From positions 1-64,000 of the forward strand of contig NZ_PYAL01000004.1 in the NCBI RefSeq assembly GCF_004121055.1: a stretch of DNA of 64,000 nt. The letters run 5' to 3'. Positions 9,239-20,246 of this stretch are shown piece after piece. The stretch's first letter is position 1, and the number at the start of each line of letters is the position of its first letter. The DNA comes from Achromobacter aloeverae (GTDB lineage Bacteria; Pseudomonadota; Gammaproteobacteria; Burkholderiales; Burkholderiaceae_B). Both the position numbers and the translations under genes were made by a program. Under the pieces are notes generated by a model. That model worked only from the letters and a program-made list of their open reading frames with translations, did no database searches and was not told the origin of the DNA.

Positions 9239-9250
9239 CTACCCCTGCCC

Positions 9251-9287
9251 AAAACCGCCGGGCTGCCCAGCGCAGCCCGGCGGTTTT
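9251..9287. terminator. Intrinsic terminator before rnpB
   Basis: AAAACCGCCGGGCTGC and GCAGCCCGGCGGTTTT form a perfect long stem with a short loop. It ends transcripts of the phosphoesterase gene, and by symmetry those from the other strand. Confidence 0.92.
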
Positions 9288-9298
9288 CCTTCAGGAGG

Positions 9299-9304
9299 TA
9301 CAAT
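9299..9304 (+). promoter_or_regulatory. rnpB -10 box
   Basis: TACAAT lies about eight bases before the predicted first nucleotide of RNase P RNA, which is the right spacing for a -10 element. The -35 position overlaps the preceding terminator stem and does not match consensus well. Confidence 0.5.
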
Positions 9305-9311
9305 CTCGTCC

Positions 9312-9724
9312 GCAAGACGAATCGGGCAATCGCGGGGCGCGCACGCGCTTCGAGGAAGGTCCGGACTCCATAGGGCAGGGTAACGGCTAACGGCCGTCCG
9401 TCGGTCCGGTGGCAACACCGGCACGGCGAGGAACAGGGCCACAGAGACGAGTCTGCGAAGCGGGCGGGAGGCAACTTCCGCACAGGCACGGCCACTCCGT
9501 GTCGCGCCGGCCGGCAACGGCCGGTGGCATCGCAGGGTGAAACGCGGCAACCTCTACCCGGAGCAACATCAAATAGGCATGCGCACGGTCCTCGGACCGG
9601 GAAGGGCGGCCCGTTCGAGCATGCGGGTAGATGGCTAGATCCGGCCAGCAATGGCCGGGCCAGAGGAATGATTGCCCATCGGACTCGCGTCCGGTGTACA
9701 GAATCCGGCCCATAGATTCGTCTT
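9312..9724 (+). ncRNA. rnpB: RNase P RNA, class A
   Basis: This is the catalytic RNA that removes 5' leaders from tRNA precursors. The ends pair as helix P1 (AAGACGAATC at 9314 with GATTCGTCTT at 9715). The conserved core is seen as GAGGAAGGTCCGGACTCC near the 5' side and GTGTACAGAATCCGGCC near the 3' end, which form P4. ACAGGGCCACAGAGACGA and GGTGAAACGCGGCAACCTCT are the usual class A internal landmarks. It sits just upstream of mraZ. Confidence 0.95.
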
Positions 9725-9814
9725 GCCTTGCTTTCGGCTGAAATCGACACAAGTAAGGCGAGGAAGTTACCTTTTAGCACCGAAGTCTCATGTAGGACTT
9801 TGAGTTCTAGCGAC

Positions 9815-9847
9815 AACCCCCTGATTTATCAGGGGGTTTTCTTTTTT
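9815..9847 (+). terminator. Terminator after rnpB
   Basis: AACCCCCTGATTTATCAGGGGGTT forms a ten-base stem with a four-base loop, followed by TTCTTTTTT. It lies 90 bases after the mature RNase P RNA 3' end and separates it from the mraZ promoter. The stretch between (9725-9814) holds nothing else recognisable. Confidence 0.92.
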
Positions 9848-9905
9848 GAGTTTTGCCAAGTTCGCCTAAGTCCTTGTTGTGATTGAAAAAATTGTGTCGG
9901 CCTGC

Positions 9906-9934
9906 TTGACCGCGCTTTAACCATCCCGTAGAGT
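9906..9934 (+). promoter_or_regulatory. mra (dcw cluster) promoter
   Basis: TTGACC at 9906-9911 and TAGAGT at 9929-9934 are separated by 17 bases, a good sigma-70 arrangement. The -10 touches the first MraZ box, so MraZ binding would block the polymerase. It is the only strong promoter seen before the mraZ-ftsA gene chain. Confidence 0.75.
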
Positions 9935-9968
9935 GGGAAAAAGTAGGTTTTTGTGCAATTAAGTGGGA
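9934..9968 (+). promoter_or_regulatory. MraZ operator: four boxes at 10-bp period
   Basis: Boxes TGGGA (9934), TAGGT (9944), TGCAA (9954) and TGGGA (9964) start exactly ten bases apart. MraZ is known to bind TGGGN repeats separated by five bases upstream of its own gene. Here the outer boxes are perfect and the inner two degenerate. The array covers the transcription start region between the -10 and the GTG start of mraZ. Confidence 0.8.
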
Positions 9969-9976
9969 GGGACGGG

Positions 9977-10405
9977 GTGTTCCAGGGAAGCAGCGCGTTA
10001 ACGCTGGATGCGAAGGGTCGGGTGTCTATCCCGACCCGGCATCGCGACGCCCTGTTGGCCCAGGCGGAAGGTCGCCTCACCCTGACCCGCCATCCGGACG
10101 GCTGCCTGTTGATGTATCCCCGCCAGGAATGGGAAAAGCGGCGTGAAACGATCGCCGCCCTGCCCATGTCGGCGCGCGCGCTGCAACGGCTGCTGCTGGG
10201 AAATGCGCAGGATGTGGAGCTGGACGGATCGGGCCGCATTTTGATCGCGCCGGAATTGCGCAATGCGGCCGGCATGACGCGCGAAGTGATGATGCTCGGC
10301 ATGGGTGCGCACTTCGAGCTGTGGGATGCGGCTGCCCTGGCCCGCCGCGAGGCGGAGGATCTGGCGCAGGGCATGCCGGACGTTCTCAACCAGTTTTCTT
10401 TCTGA
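9977..10405 (+). CDS. mraZ: Transcriptional regulator MraZ
   Basis: This 142-residue protein has two SpoVT-AbrB folds (about residues 5-50 and 75-125), the usual MraZ size. MraZ forms a ring and represses the mra/dcw promoter through the boxes just upstream. [18 protein letters not shown] and [20 protein letters not shown] are the family signatures. The start is a GTG, preceded by GGGAGGGA. The frame is open eight codons further back, but homologues begin with the FQG segment. rsmH follows after eight bases. Confidence 0.95.
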   Translation: MFQGSSALTLDAKGRVSIPTRHRDALLAQAEGRLTLTRHPDGCLLMYPRQEWEKRRETIAALPMSARALQRLLLGNAQDVELDGSGRILIAPELRNAAGMTREVMMLGMGAHFELWDAAALARREAEDLAQGMPDVLNQFSF

Positions 10406-10413
10406 CGCGGGCT

Positions 10414-11487
10414 ATGGAATTCGAACATCGGCCCGTGCTGCTGGCGCCGACGGTGGACGCGCTGTTATTGCCGCGTTTCGGCCGTCGCGACGCCGCTCGC
10501 GCGGACGAGCCCGACCGCGCCGCGGACCCCCGGCTGGCGGGGGTGTACGTCGACGGCACGTTCGGCCGCGGCGGCCATACCCGGGCCTTGCTGGCCCGGC
10601 TGGCGCCGCAAGCGCGGGTGGTGGTGTTCGACAAGGACCCCACCGCCATCGGGGTGGCGCGCGAATTGGCCGCCCGCGATGCCCGCGTGACGGTGGTGCA
10701 CGGTGGTTTCGCGACGATGCCTCAGGAGCTGGCGGCGCTGGGCATCGAACGGATAGATGGCGTCATGCTGGATCTGGGCGTTTCGTCCCCCCAGCTCGAC
10801 GATGCAGGGCGGGGTTTTTCTTTCATGCGCGAAGGCCCGCTGGACATGCGCATGGATACGACGCGCGGCCCCACGGTCGCGGAATGGCTGGCGCAGGCCA
10901 GCGTGGATGAGATGCGGGAGGTCATAGCGGATTATGGCGAAGAACGGTTTGCTTTTCAGATTGCAAAAACGATTGCAGTTCGCCGCGCAACAGCGCCACT
11001 ACGCACCACGCTCGAACTCGCCGAGCTCGTCGCAGGCGCCGTCCGCACGCGCGAAAAGGGTCAGCATCCGGCCACACGCACCTTTCAAGCTCTACGGATT
11101 TACATCAATCGGGAACTCGAGGAGCTCGCTCGCGCCCTCGCGGCAGCTCTAGCGCTGCTTGCGCCGAAGGGGAGGTTGGCGGTGATCAGCTTTCATTCGC
11201 TGGAAGACCGGATGGTCAAGCAGTGCATCGCCGCCGCGGCCCGCCCGGCCAGCGAGACGATGCGCCGCCTGCCGCTGCGCGAAGATGAGCTGCCGCCCGC
11301 CATCATGCATTCCCTGGGGCGCGTCCTGGCCGATGACGAGGAAGTCGCGGGCAATCCGCGCGCCCGCTCCGCCATCCTTCGTGTCGCCGAGCGCACCGAC
11401 GCGCCCTTGCCCGCCGGCGGGGTCGCCGCGCTGGTGCCGGGGCTCGCGCCGGCGCCCGCGCGCGGCGCCGGCAAGGGGAGGCGCTGA
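10414..11487 (+). CDS. rsmH: 16S rRNA m4C1402 methyltransferase RsmH
   Basis: This SAM-dependent enzyme methylates N4 of C1402 in the 30S decoding centre. The 357-residue protein starts [16 protein letters not shown] and has the SAM-binding [46 protein letters not shown], the GPLDMRMD loop and [13 protein letters not shown]. Relative to short family members (about 310) it has an insert after the N-terminus ([19 protein letters not shown]) and a Pro/Ala-rich tail. The ATG chosen is the one before the domain; an earlier in-frame ATG lies within mraZ. Its stop overlaps the ftsL start. Confidence 0.95.
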   Translation: MEFEHRPVLLAPTVDALLLPRFGRRDAARADEPDRAADPRLAGVYVDGTFGRGGHTRALLARLAPQARVVVFDKDPTAIGVARELAARDARVTVVHGGFATMPQELAALGIERIDGVMLDLGVSSPQLDDAGRGFSFMREGPLDMRMDTTRGPTVAEWLAQASVDEMREVIADYGEERFAFQIAKTIAVRRATAPLRTTLELAELVAGAVRTREKGQHPATRTFQALRIYINRELEELARALAAALALLAPKGRLAVISFHSLEDRMVKQCIAAAARPASETMRRLPLREDELPPAIMHSLGRVLADDEEVAGNPRARSAILRVAERTDAPLPAGGVAALVPGLAPAPARGAGKGRR

Positions 11488-11777
11488 TGGGCAGGTTGAG
11501 CCTGGTCCTGGCCGTGGTGCTGATGCTCTGCGCGATCTCCCTGGTGACCTCGCGCTATCAGTCGCGCCAATTGTTCGTCGATGTCGACCGCGCCCAGGCG
11601 CAGGCGCGCGACCTGGAAAACGACTGGCGCCGCCTGCAACTGGACCGGGCCGAACTGGCGCGCAGCGCGCGCGTCGATCGTGCCGCGCGCGACGATCTTA
11701 AAATGGTTTCCATCGTCCCCGACCGGACGATCTATCTCAACCAGCAACCGGTTCCGGTCAACGGGGGGGCGCAATGA
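11487..11777 (+). CDS. ftsL: Cell division protein FtsL
   Basis: This 96-residue bitopic membrane protein has a short cytoplasmic N-terminus, one membrane helix (about residues 4-21) and a periplasmic coiled coil rich in Arg/Asp/Leu (about 30-75). FtsL joins FtsB and FtsQ in the divisome and activates FtsWI. Sequence identity in this family is low; assignment rests on size, topology and position between rsmH and ftsI. Start and stop both overlap neighbours (TGATG and ATGA), which implies coupled translation. Confidence 0.93.
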   Translation: MGRLSLVLAVVLMLCAISLVTSRYQSRQLFVDVDRAQAQARDLENDWRRLQLDRAELARSARVDRAARDDLKMVSIVPDRTIYLNQQPVPVNGGAQ

Positions 11778-13504
11778 AGCGCTTGCCGTTCTTCGACAAT
11801 CCCGTGCTGCGCGGCCAGTTGCCGACGTGGCGCGCCCGGCTGGTTCTTATCCTGCTGTTCTGCGGCTTCGCCACCCTGGCCGGCCGCGCGCTCTATCTGC
11901 AAGGCGTCAGCACCGATTTCCTTCAACAGCAAGGCGAACGCCGCTACGAGCGCACGCTGACGCTGGCCGCGACGCGCGGCAAGATTCTCGACCGCAACAA
12001 TGTCGTGCTGGCCTCCAGCGTGCCCGCGCGCGCGATCTGGGCGATTCCGGAAGACGCGAATACCGCCACGCCGGCCCAGACGGCTACCCTTGCCAAGCTG
12101 CTCGACACCACCGTCCCGGAACTGACCGAGCGCCTGAAGAACGAAGACAAGAACTTCGTCTACCTGAAGCGCCAGGTGCCGATGGACGTGGCGGACAAGA
12201 TCAAGCAGCTCGCCATGCCCGGCATCCACCAGCAGCCCGAGACGCGTCGCTACTATCCGGACGGTTCGGTGATGGCGCACGTGGTCGGCTTCACCAACGT
12301 GGAAGACCAGGGCCAGGAAGGCATCGAACTGGCGTTCAACCAGGCCTTGCAAGGCCGCGCGGGCTCGCGGCGGGTGATCAAGGATCGCCTGGGCCGTGTC
12401 ATCGAGGACGTCCAGGCCGTGACCATGCCGGTCGACGGCAAGGACATACACCTGTCCATCGATACGCGCCTGCAATACCTGGTCAGCAAGACCTTGAAGG
12501 ATGCCATCGACCTGCACCACGCCCGCGGCGCCGCCGCGGTCATCGTCGACGCGCGCACGGGCGAGATACTGTCCCTGGCCAGCCTGCCCACCTACGATCC
12601 CAACGACCGCAGCACCTTCCAGGTTGCGTCCATGCGCAACCAGGCGATTACGGATACGTTCGAGCCCGGCTCGATCATGAAGCCGTTCACCGCCGCGCTG
12701 GCCCTGGAGCTGGGCCGGATCACGACCAATACGCAGTTCGAAACGGGCAATGGCCAGTTCCGCTATCAGGGCTCGACCATCAGCGATGTCAGCCGCAACG
12801 GCACCTTGAACGTCGCCGGCGTCTTGCTGAAGTCGAGCAATATCGGCATGACGATGATTTCGGAAACGCTGCAGGCCCGCGAGATGTGGGACAAGTTCAC
12901 CGAGCTGGGCCTGGGCCAGGCGCCGCAACTGGGCTTTCCCGGCGCGGCGCCGGGCCGCGTGCGGCCGTGGGAGCGCTGGCGCCTGATCGAGAAGGCGACC
13001 ATGGCCTACGGCTATGGCCTGTCCGTGTCGCTGTTGCAGATGGCGCGCGCCTATACGGTGTTCGCGCGCAGTGGCGACATGGTGTCGCTGACGCTGGTCA
13101 AGCGCGATAGCGAACCGACCAGCGTCAAGGTCTACACGCCCAAGATCGCGGGCATGATCCGCTCTTTCCTCGAAGCCGCGGCGGGCCCGGATGGCGCCAA
13201 GCTGGCGCAGGTGCAGGGTTACCGCGTGGCCGGCAAGAGCGGCACCGCGCGTAAGATCGTGGACGGAAAGTACAGCCGTTCGCGCTATCGCAGCTCCTTC
13301 GTCGGTTTCGCCCCGGTGTCCAACCCCCGCCTTGTGATCGCCGTCACCATCGACGAGCCGCAGACGGGCGGTTACTACGGCGGCGCCATCGCCGCGCCGG
13401 TGTTCTCCACGCTGATGGGCGGCAGCCTGCGCCTGCTGGGCGTGCAACCCGACGCGCCCTTCCAGTCCACCGTGGTGGCCGGGCTGCAGGAGCCCCTGCG
13501 ATGA
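11774..13504 (+). CDS. ftsI: Septal transpeptidase FtsI (PBP3)
   Basis: This class B penicillin-binding protein crosslinks septal peptidoglycan. The 576 residues comprise an N-terminal membrane helix (about 18-37), a pedestal domain starting at GERRYERTLTLAATRGKILDR, and the transpeptidase domain with catalytic SIMK (Ser300), SSN (354) and KSGT (488). FVGFAPVSNPRLVIAVTIDEP is typical of the C-terminal part. It overlaps ftsL and murEF by four bases each. Beta-lactams would target Ser300. Confidence 0.97.
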   Translation: MKRLPFFDNPVLRGQLPTWRARLVLILLFCGFATLAGRALYLQGVSTDFLQQQGERRYERTLTLAATRGKILDRNNVVLASSVPARAIWAIPEDANTATPAQTATLAKLLDTTVPELTERLKNEDKNFVYLKRQVPMDVADKIKQLAMPGIHQQPETRRYYPDGSVMAHVVGFTNVEDQGQEGIELAFNQALQGRAGSRRVIKDRLGRVIEDVQAVTMPVDGKDIHLSIDTRLQYLVSKTLKDAIDLHHARGAAAVIVDARTGEILSLASLPTYDPNDRSTFQVASMRNQAITDTFEPGSIMKPFTAALALELGRITTNTQFETGNGQFRYQGSTISDVSRNGTLNVAGVLLKSSNIGMTMISETLQAREMWDKFTELGLGQAPQLGFPGAAPGRVRPWERWRLIEKATMAYGYGLSVSLLQMARAYTVFARSGDMVSLTLVKRDSEPTSVKVYTPKIAGMIRSFLEAAAGPDGAKLAQVQGYRVAGKSGTARKIVDGKYSRSRYRSSFVGFAPVSNPRLVIAVTIDEPQTGGYYGGAIAAPVFSTLMGGSLRLLGVQPDAPFQSTVVAGLQEPLR

Positions 13505-16362
13505 ACGCCATGGCCGATACCGATACCCGCATGACGGCTGCCGATATCGTGCAGTGGCTGCGCGCGCGGGTGGAGGCCCCGATCGCCCGGACCGGCCAGG
13601 CCGCCCAGGCCGACCTCCGGCTGGACTCGCGCGAGGTAGGCGCCGGCGACGTGTTCATCGCCTGCCCGGGCGGCACCACCGACGGCCGTCTATATATAGA
13701 GCAAGCCGTGCGGCAGGGCGCCGCGGCCGTGGTGTGCGAGGCGGCCGGACAGGAAAAGGCGCGGGCAGCGATTGCCGGCCTTGCCGTGCCCGTGCTGCTG
13801 GTGACCGACTTGCGCGCCCAATTGGGTCGCGTGGCCGATATCTGGTATGGCGAGCCGTCCGCGGCGTTGACCGTCATCGCGGTCACCGGCACCAACGGCA
13901 AGACGTCCACGGTCCAGTGGCTCGCTCGCGCCCTGTCCCATAGCGGCCGGCCCTGCGGCGCCCTGGGAACCCTGGGCGCCACGCTGCCCGGCGGACAGGC
14001 GCTGGCGGGGCAACTGACCACGCCCGACGTGCTGGCCGTGCACCGGCAACTGGCGGTGATGCGCGATCACGGCGCCAGCTGCGTCGCCATGGAGGCCTCG
14101 TCCATCGGAATCGAGCAGGGACGCCTGGATGGCGTGCGCATCGGCGTGGCGGCCTTCACCAACCTGACGCGCGATCATCTGGACTACCACGGGTCGATGG
14201 CCGCCTACGAGGCGGCGAAGTCGCGCCTGTTCGACTGGCCTGGCCTGGCGCGGGCGGTCATCAACGCGGACGATGCGGCCGGCCAGCGGCTGCTGGCGCG
14301 CCTGCCCGCGGGGTTGGCCCTGTCCTATGGACTGGAACACGACGCCGACATCCGCGCCCAGGGCTTGAGCGCGACCGCCAGCGGGCAGATTTTCACGCTC
14401 GCCACCGCGCAGGGCGAAGCCCAGATCATGACTGGCCTGCTGGGCCGCCACAACGTCGAGAACCTGCTGCTGGTGGCCGGGGTCCTGACCGCGCTAGGCG
14501 GCACGCTGGCCGATGTGGCGCGCGAACTGGCTGCCGCGACGTCCGTGCCCGGACGCATGGAAGTCGTCGACGCGCCGCAGGCCTTGGCCGCGGCAGGACC
14601 GTTGGTCGTCGTTGATTATTCCCATACGCCGGATGCCCTGGCGCGCGCGCTCGCCGCATTGCGGCCCGTGGCGCAAGCGCGCGGCGGACGCCTGCTGTGC
14701 CTGTTCGGCTGCGGCGGTGACCGCGATCCGGGCAAGCGTCCGTTGATGGGCGGGATCGCGGCCGCTGACGCGGACGGCGTCTACGTGACCAGCGACAATC
14801 CGCGCAGCGAAGACCCCGATACGATCATCGACCAGATCCTGGCCGGCATGCCCGCGGCGCGCAGCGTGACCGTGCAGGCGGATCGCGCGCGCGCGATCAT
14901 GCAGGCAGTGTGGTCCGCCGGTGCCGCGGACGTGCTGTTGCTGGCTGGCAAGGGACATGAGACCTACCAGGAAATCGCCGGGCAACGCCTGCCCTTCGAC
15001 GATCGTGCCTGGGGCGCCCTGGCCTTGTCGCTGCCGCAGGCCGTAGGGGTGTCGTCCGATACGCGCACGTTGACCGAAGGGCAGGTGTTCGTCGCGCTGG
15101 CCGGCGAGAACTTCGATGGCCATGACTACCTGGCGCAGGCCCATCAGGCCGGCGCCCGGGCTGCCGTCGTGGCGCATGCCGTTGCCGGCGCACCCTTGCC
15201 GCTGTGGGTGGTGGGCGACACGCGCGCCGCGTTGTGCCGCATCGGCGCGGCCTGGCGGGCGCGCTTCGACCTGCCGGTGGTTGGCGTGACCGGCAGCAAT
15301 GGCAAGACCACCACCAAGGAAATGATCGCCGCCATTCTCGCGGAGTGGCTGGGCGAGGACCAGCGCCTGGCGACCGCGGGCAATTTCAACAACGATATTG
15401 GCGTGCCGTTGACGCTGCTGCGCCTGCGGCCGCAGCATCGCGCCGCCGTGATCGAGCTGGGCATGAACCATCCCGGCGAAATCGCCGCGCTGGCGGCCAT
15501 GGCCGCGCCTACCGTGGGCCTGGTCACCAACGCGCAGCGCGAGCACCAGGAGTTCATGCACACGGTCGAGGCCGTTGCGCGCGAGAACGGCGCGGTGCTG
15601 GCGACGCTGCCGGAGGCGGGGTATGCCGTCTATCCCGGCGACGACCCGCATACGCGCGTCTGGGACGAGCTGGCGGCGACGCCGCGTGTCTTGCGCTTCG
15701 GCCTGCAGGCCGGCCTGGACGTCTACGCCGAAGCGATAGAAGGCGATGCGCTTGCCACGCGCTGCCGGTTGGTCACCCCCGCCGGAACCGCGGCGCTGAC
15801 CCTGCCTGTCCCCGGTTTGCACAACCTGCGCAATGCCCTGGCGGCGGTGGCCTGCGGCCTGGCCGCGGGCGCACCCCTGGAAGCAGCCTGCCGCGCCCTG
15901 GCGAATTTCAGCGCGGTAAAGGGGCGGATGCAGCGCCAGCAAATGGGTGACGGAACCGTGCTGGTCGACGACACCTACAATGCCAATCCTGACTCGGTCC
16001 GCGCCGCGATCGATGTGCTGGCCCGACTGCCGGCGCCGCGCGTCCTGGTACTGGGTGACATGGGCGAAGTAGGCGCCAACGGACCGGCTATGCACGAGGA
16101 GGTCGGGGCCTATGCGCGCGAGCGGGGGATCGACGCCCTGTTCACGCTGGGCGCCGCCGCGCGGGCGTCCGCCGCGGCCTTCGGGCCGGGCGGCACAGCG
16201 TGCGATACGGTCGAGGACATCGTGGCGGCGACGCGGGCCTTGCGGCCCGCTGCTGTATTGGTAAAGGGTTCGCGCTTTATGCGCATGGAGCGGGTTGTGA
16301 AGTTGTATTCGAGTGAAGGCAGTCATGTGCCTCCGGCGCGGGAGGACAAGCATGCTGCTTGA
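13501..16362 (+). CDS. murE-murF: MurE-MurF fusion: two peptidoglycan ligases
   Basis: A single 953-residue frame carries two Mur ligases. Residues 1-490 are MurE, which adds meso-diaminopimelate to UDP-MurNAc-Ala-Glu: GTNGKTS at 130-136, [12 protein letters not shown], and the diaminopimelate-selecting DNPRSEDPD at about 432. Residues from about 510 are MurF, which adds D-Ala-D-Ala: SSDTRTL at 518, GSNGKTTTK at about 598, and [10 protein letters not shown]-type and [11 protein letters not shown] motifs. No stop or start separates the halves, and the linker is short. Such a fusion is described for Bordetella pertussis. It overlaps mraY by 11 bases. Confidence 0.96.
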   Translation: MNAMADTDTRMTAADIVQWLRARVEAPIARTGQAAQADLRLDSREVGAGDVFIACPGGTTDGRLYIEQAVRQGAAAVVCEAAGQEKARAAIAGLAVPVLLVTDLRAQLGRVADIWYGEPSAALTVIAVTGTNGKTSTVQWLARALSHSGRPCGALGTLGATLPGGQALAGQLTTPDVLAVHRQLAVMRDHGASCVAMEASSIGIEQGRLDGVRIGVAAFTNLTRDHLDYHGSMAAYEAAKSRLFDWPGLARAVINADDAAGQRLLARLPAGLALSYGLEHDADIRAQGLSATASGQIFTLATAQGEAQIMTGLLGRHNVENLLLVAGVLTALGGTLADVARELAAATSVPGRMEVVDAPQALAAAGPLVVVDYSHTPDALARALAALRPVAQARGGRLLCLFGCGGDRDPGKRPLMGGIAAADADGVYVTSDNPRSEDPDTIIDQILAGMPAARSVTVQADRARAIMQAVWSAGAADVLLLAGKGHETYQEIAGQRLPFDDRAWGALALSLPQAVGVSSDTRTLTEGQVFVALAGENFDGHDYLAQAHQAGARAAVVAHAVAGAPLPLWVVGDTRAALCRIGAAWRARFDLPVVGVTGSNGKTTTKEMIAAILAEWLGEDQRLATAGNFNNDIGVPLTLLRLRPQHRAAVIELGMNHPGEIAALAAMAAPTVGLVTNAQREHQEFMHTVEAVARENGAVLATLPEAGYAVYPGDDPHTRVWDELAATPRVLRFGLQAGLDVYAEAIEGDALATRCRLVTPAGTAALTLPVPGLHNLRNALAAVACGLAAGAPLEAACRALANFSAVKGRMQRQQMGDGTVLVDDTYNANPDSVRAAIDVLARLPAPRVLVLGDMGEVGANGPAMHEEVGAYARERGIDALFTLGAAARASAAAFGPGGTACDTVEDIVAATRALRPAAVLVKGSRFMRMERVVKLYSSEGSHVPPAREDKHAA

Positions 16363-17521
16363 GATTGCCCGCTGGCTGTCTGACGATATCCGTACGTTCG
16401 GCGTGTTTGAGTACATCACGCTGCGCGCGGTGCTGGCGTGCGCAACGGCGTTGATCATCGGCCTGATGGCGGGGCCGCGCGTGATCCGCAAGCTGACGGC
16501 GATGAAGATCGGCCAGGCGGTGCGGGCCTACGGTCCGCAAACCCACCTGGTGAAGACCGGCACCCCGACCATGGGCGGCGCACTGATCCTGATTTCCATC
16601 GGCATCAGCGTGTTGCTGTGGTGCGATTGGAGCAATCGCTTTATCTGGGTGGTCCTGTTGGTGACGTTCGGCTTCGGCGCGATCGGCTGGGTGGATGACT
16701 ATCGCAAGGTCGTGCACCGCGATCCGGAAGGCATGCCGGCGCGGCAGAAGTTTTTCTGGCAGGCCATCATCGGCCTGGTGGCGGCGGTCTACCTGGCCTT
16801 CGCCGTGTCGGCGCCGGCCAATACCGAGCTCTGGCCCTTGTTCCGCGCCTGGGTGGTCAGCGGTTTCACCATGCCGCTGCCGACCCGTGCCGACCTGATC
16901 GTGCCGTTCTTCAAGACGGTAAGCTATCCCCTGGGCGTGCTGGGTTTCGTGGCGCTGACGTGGTTCGTCATCGTCGGCACCAGCAACGCGGTCAACCTTA
17001 CCGACGGCCTGGATGGCCTGGCCATCATGCCCACCGTCATGGTGGGCAGCGCGCTGGGCATCTTCTCCTACGTCATCGGCCGCGCCGATTATTCCAAGTA
17101 CCTGCTGTTCCCCTATGTGCCGGGCGCATCGGAATTGATCGTGCTGTGCGCCGCGCTGGGCGGGGCGGGACTGGCCTTTCTCTGGTTCAACGCTTATCCG
17201 GCCCAGGTGTTCATGGGCGACGTCGGCGCCCTGGCGCTGGGCGGCGCGCTGGGCACCGTCGCGGTGATCGCGCGGCAGGAGATCGTGCTCTTCATCATGG
17301 GCGGCGTGTTCGTGGTGGAGACCCTGTCGGTGATGATCCAGGTCACCTGGTTCAAATACACCAAACGTAAATATGGCGAGGGGCGGCGGATTTTCCGCAT
17401 GGCGCCCCTGCATCACCACTTCGAAGTCGGCGGCTGGAAGGAAACCCAGGTCGTCGTGCGCTTCTGGATCATCAGCATGATGCTGGTGTTGATCGGCCTT
17501 TCCACCCTCAAGTTGCGATGA
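16352..17521 (+). CDS. mraY: Phospho-MurNAc-pentapeptide transferase MraY
   Basis: MraY moves the MurNAc-pentapeptide from UDP to undecaprenyl phosphate, making lipid I at the inner membrane. The 389-residue protein has about ten membrane helices. GWVDDYRK, the [10 protein letters not shown] segment and [10 protein letters not shown] with the catalytic aspartates, and APLHHHFE near the end, are all present. The start at 16352 has GGAGGAC just upstream; an earlier ATG in frame lies further inside murEF. The gene is slightly longer than the E. coli protein (360), as usual in this group. Confidence 0.96.
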   Translation: MLLEIARWLSDDIRTFGVFEYITLRAVLACATALIIGLMAGPRVIRKLTAMKIGQAVRAYGPQTHLVKTGTPTMGGALILISIGISVLLWCDWSNRFIWVVLLVTFGFGAIGWVDDYRKVVHRDPEGMPARQKFFWQAIIGLVAAVYLAFAVSAPANTELWPLFRAWVVSGFTMPLPTRADLIVPFFKTVSYPLGVLGFVALTWFVIVGTSNAVNLTDGLDGLAIMPTVMVGSALGIFSYVIGRADYSKYLLFPYVPGASELIVLCAALGGAGLAFLWFNAYPAQVFMGDVGALALGGALGTVAVIARQEIVLFIMGGVFVVETLSVMIQVTWFKYTKRKYGEGRRIFRMAPLHHHFEVGGWKETQVVVRFWIISMMLVLIGLSTLKLR

Positions 17522-19056
17522 GCGTACCGGATATCACCGCCCCCGCGCCGGCTCTGGTCCTGATCCTCGGATTGGGCGAGACCGGCATCGCCGCCGCGCG
17601 CTGGTGCGCGCGCAGCGGCGCGCGGCTGCGCGTGGCCGATACGCGCGCCGAACCGGACGGCCTGGACGTCTTGCGCCAGGCGCTGGCCGGGCAGGGCGGC
17701 GAGGTCGAGTATCAGCTGGGCCAGGACAGCTTCGACGCCAGCTTGCTCGATGGCGTCACCCAGGTGGTGATCAGTCCCGGCCTGGCGCCCAACCAGGCGC
17801 CCGCGCTCACGCTGATCGAGGCCGCCGCCGCGCGCGGCATCGAAGTCATCGGTGAAATCGAATTGTTCGCCCGCGCGCTGGCGGCGCTGGCCGAGAGCCG
17901 TGACTACCGTCCGCGGGTGGTGGCCGTCACCGGCACCAATGGCAAGACCACGGTCACCGCATTGACGCGCCACCTGGTCGAAGCCGCGGGATTGAGCGCG
18001 CGCGCCGCGGGCAACATCAGCCCGGCCGCGCTGGCCGCGCTCATGGATGCGCTGGACGAGGACGACCTGCCGCAGGTCTGGGTGCTGGAGCTGTCCAGTT
18101 TCCAGCTGCACACCACGCATACCCTGTCGGCCGATGCCGCCGTGGTCCTGAACGTCACCCAGGATCACCTGGACTGGCATGGCGACATGCAGGCCTACGC
18201 GGCCGCGAAGGCGCGCCTGCTGGGCATGGCCCGCATTGCCATCATCAATCGCGACGACCCGGTCACCGTGGCCATGGTCGAGCGCGTCGAGGGCTTGAAC
18301 GTACGGACCATCGGCCGCGACGCGCCTGGCCTGGTCGGCGACCTGGGCCTGGACCACGCCAGCGGCGTGGCATGGCTGACGGCCTGCGAGCCCAGCGATT
18401 TCGATATCCCGGTGGCCGCGCCCACGCGCCGCAAGAAGGATGCGCCGCCGCCCAGCCGTCCGCAGGGCCGCCTGTCGCGCCTGATGCCGGTGGATGCGCT
18501 GCTGATCCGCGGCCTGCACAATGCGACCAATACGCTGGCCGCCTTCGCGCTGGCGCGCGCCCTGGACCTGGGCTGGGCGCCCTTGCTGCGCGCGGCCCGC
18601 GAGTACGAGGGCGAGCCGCTGCGCGTCGAGTTCGTGCGCAGCATCGGCGGCGTCGACTATATCAATGACAGCAAGGGTACCAACGTAGGCGCCACGGTCG
18701 CCGCGCTGGACGGCCTGGGCCAGCAGGTGGTGCTGATCGCGGGCGGCCTGGGCAAGGGCCAGGATTTCTCGCCGCTGGTGGCGCCGGTGACGCGCCATGG
18801 GCGCGCGGTGGTGCTTATCGGCAAGGACGGCCCGGAAATCGGCCGCGTGCTGGAATCGACCGGCGTTGCCTGCGTCCACGCCAAGGACATGCGCGACGCG
18901 GTGCGCCAGGCGCATGGCCTGGCCCAGCCGGGCGACGCCGTGCTGCTGTCGCCCGCCTGCGCCAGCATGGACATGTTCCGCAGCTACGTGCACCGCGGCC
19001 AGGTCTACGCCGACGAGGTGCAGGAACTGGCCCTGGACCAAGGGGAGGTCGCATGA
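17518..19056 (+). CDS. murD: UDP-MurNAc-L-Ala:D-Glu ligase MurD
   Basis: MurD adds D-glutamate to UDP-MurNAc-L-alanine. The 512-residue protein has [18 protein letters not shown] for the nucleotide-binding N-domain, the ATP loop [20 protein letters not shown], and the C-terminal YINDSKGTN and [13 protein letters not shown]. Length exceeds the E. coli protein (438), mainly through an insert around residues 285-325 containing a basic [13 protein letters not shown] stretch. ATGA overlaps at both ends couple it to mraY and ftsW. Confidence 0.96.
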   Translation: MSVPDITAPAPALVLILGLGETGIAAARWCARSGARLRVADTRAEPDGLDVLRQALAGQGGEVEYQLGQDSFDASLLDGVTQVVISPGLAPNQAPALTLIEAAAARGIEVIGEIELFARALAALAESRDYRPRVVAVTGTNGKTTVTALTRHLVEAAGLSARAAGNISPAALAALMDALDEDDLPQVWVLELSSFQLHTTHTLSADAAVVLNVTQDHLDWHGDMQAYAAAKARLLGMARIAIINRDDPVTVAMVERVEGLNVRTIGRDAPGLVGDLGLDHASGVAWLTACEPSDFDIPVAAPTRRKKDAPPPSRPQGRLSRLMPVDALLIRGLHNATNTLAAFALARALDLGWAPLLRAAREYEGEPLRVEFVRSIGGVDYINDSKGTNVGATVAALDGLGQQVVLIAGGLGKGQDFSPLVAPVTRHGRAVVLIGKDGPEIGRVLESTGVACVHAKDMRDAVRQAHGLAQPGDAVLLSPACASMDMFRSYVHRGQVYADEVQELALDQGEVA

Positions 19057-20246
19057 GCCTGTTTGCCGACCTCACGGCCAGCGTCAACGCGGTGCGCCCC
19101 GGCCGCACGCGCATGCGGTCCTTCGACATGCCCCTGGTGATCGCCTCGTCGACCTTGCTGGCGCTGGGTCTGCTGATGGTGTACTCGGCTTCCATCGCGC
19201 TGGCCGACGGACCGCGCTACGCCTCGTATGGCCAATATTATTTCGTGGTGCGCCACGGGGCCTTCGTCACGACCGGCCTGGTGGTCGCGGCCATCACGCT
19301 GACCTTGCCCATCCGTATGTGGCAGCGTCTGGCGGTGCCGCTGTTCATGCTGGCTTTGGTCCTCTTGCTGGCGGTGCTCGTGCCGGGCATCGGCCGCGAG
19401 GTCAATGGCGCGCACCGCTGGATTCCGCTGGGCCCGCTGAATTTCCAGCCGTCCGAATTGATGAAGGTCGCGGCGCTGCTCTACGCCGCCGACTACACGG
19501 TGCGCAAGCAGGAGCACATGCAAAACTTCCTGCGCGGCTTCGTTCCCATGGCTTGCGCCCTGGGCGGCGTCGGCATGCTGCTGCTGCTGGAACCGGACCT
19601 CGGCGCTTTCATGGTGATCGTGGCCATCGCCATCGGCATCCTGTTCCTGGGCGGCATCAACGGCAAGTACTTCAGCAGCCTGCTGGGCGTGCTGGTCAGC
19701 ACCTTCCTGATGCTGATCTGGCTGTCGCCCTGGCGGCGCGCGCGCCTGTTCGCCTACATGGATCCCTGGAACCAGGACAATGCCTACGGCAGCGCCTACC
19801 AGCTGTCGCATTCGTTGATCGCGCTGGGCCGGGGCGAGTGGCTGGGCGTCGGCCTGGGCGCCAGCGTGGAGAAACTGCACTACCTGCCGGAAGCGCACAC
19901 CGACTTCATCATGGCCGTGATCGGCGAGGAACTGGGTTTCGTCGGCGTCACGCTGGTGATCGTGCTGTTCGCCATCATCGTGCAGCGCGCTTTCGAGATC
20001 GGCCGCCAGGCCGTCGCCATGGAGCGCACCTTCGCCGGCATGCTGTCGCAGGGCGTGGGCATCTGGTTCGGCGTGCAGGCCTTCATCAACATGGGCGTGT
20101 GCCTGGGGCTGCTGCCCACCAAGGGCCTGACGCTGCCGCTGGTGAGCTACGGCGGCTCGGGCGTAGTGATGAACCTGCTGGCGCTGGCCATGCTGCTGCG
20201 CGTCGATTTCGAAAATCGCACGATGATGCGGGGAGGGCGGGTATGA
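19053..20246 (+). CDS. ftsW: Septal glycosyltransferase FtsW
   Basis: This SEDS-family lipid II polymerase works with FtsI at the septum. The 397-residue protein has about ten membrane helices. [48 protein letters not shown] and [13 protein letters not shown] are the family motifs, including the conserved Asp of the EAHTDF loop. It overlaps murD and murG by four bases each. Confidence 0.96.
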   Translation: MSLFADLTASVNAVRPGRTRMRSFDMPLVIASSTLLALGLLMVYSASIALADGPRYASYGQYYFVVRHGAFVTTGLVVAAITLTLPIRMWQRLAVPLFMLALVLLLAVLVPGIGREVNGAHRWIPLGPLNFQPSELMKVAALLYAADYTVRKQEHMQNFLRGFVPMACALGGVGMLLLLEPDLGAFMVIVAIAIGILFLGGINGKYFSSLLGVLVSTFLMLIWLSPWRRARLFAYMDPWNQDNAYGSAYQLSHSLIALGRGEWLGVGLGASVEKLHYLPEAHTDFIMAVIGEELGFVGVTLVIVLFAIIVQRAFEIGRQAVAMERTFAGMLSQGVGIWFGVQAFINMGVCLGLLPTKGLTLPLVSYGGSGVVMNLLALAMLLRVDFENRTMMRGGRV

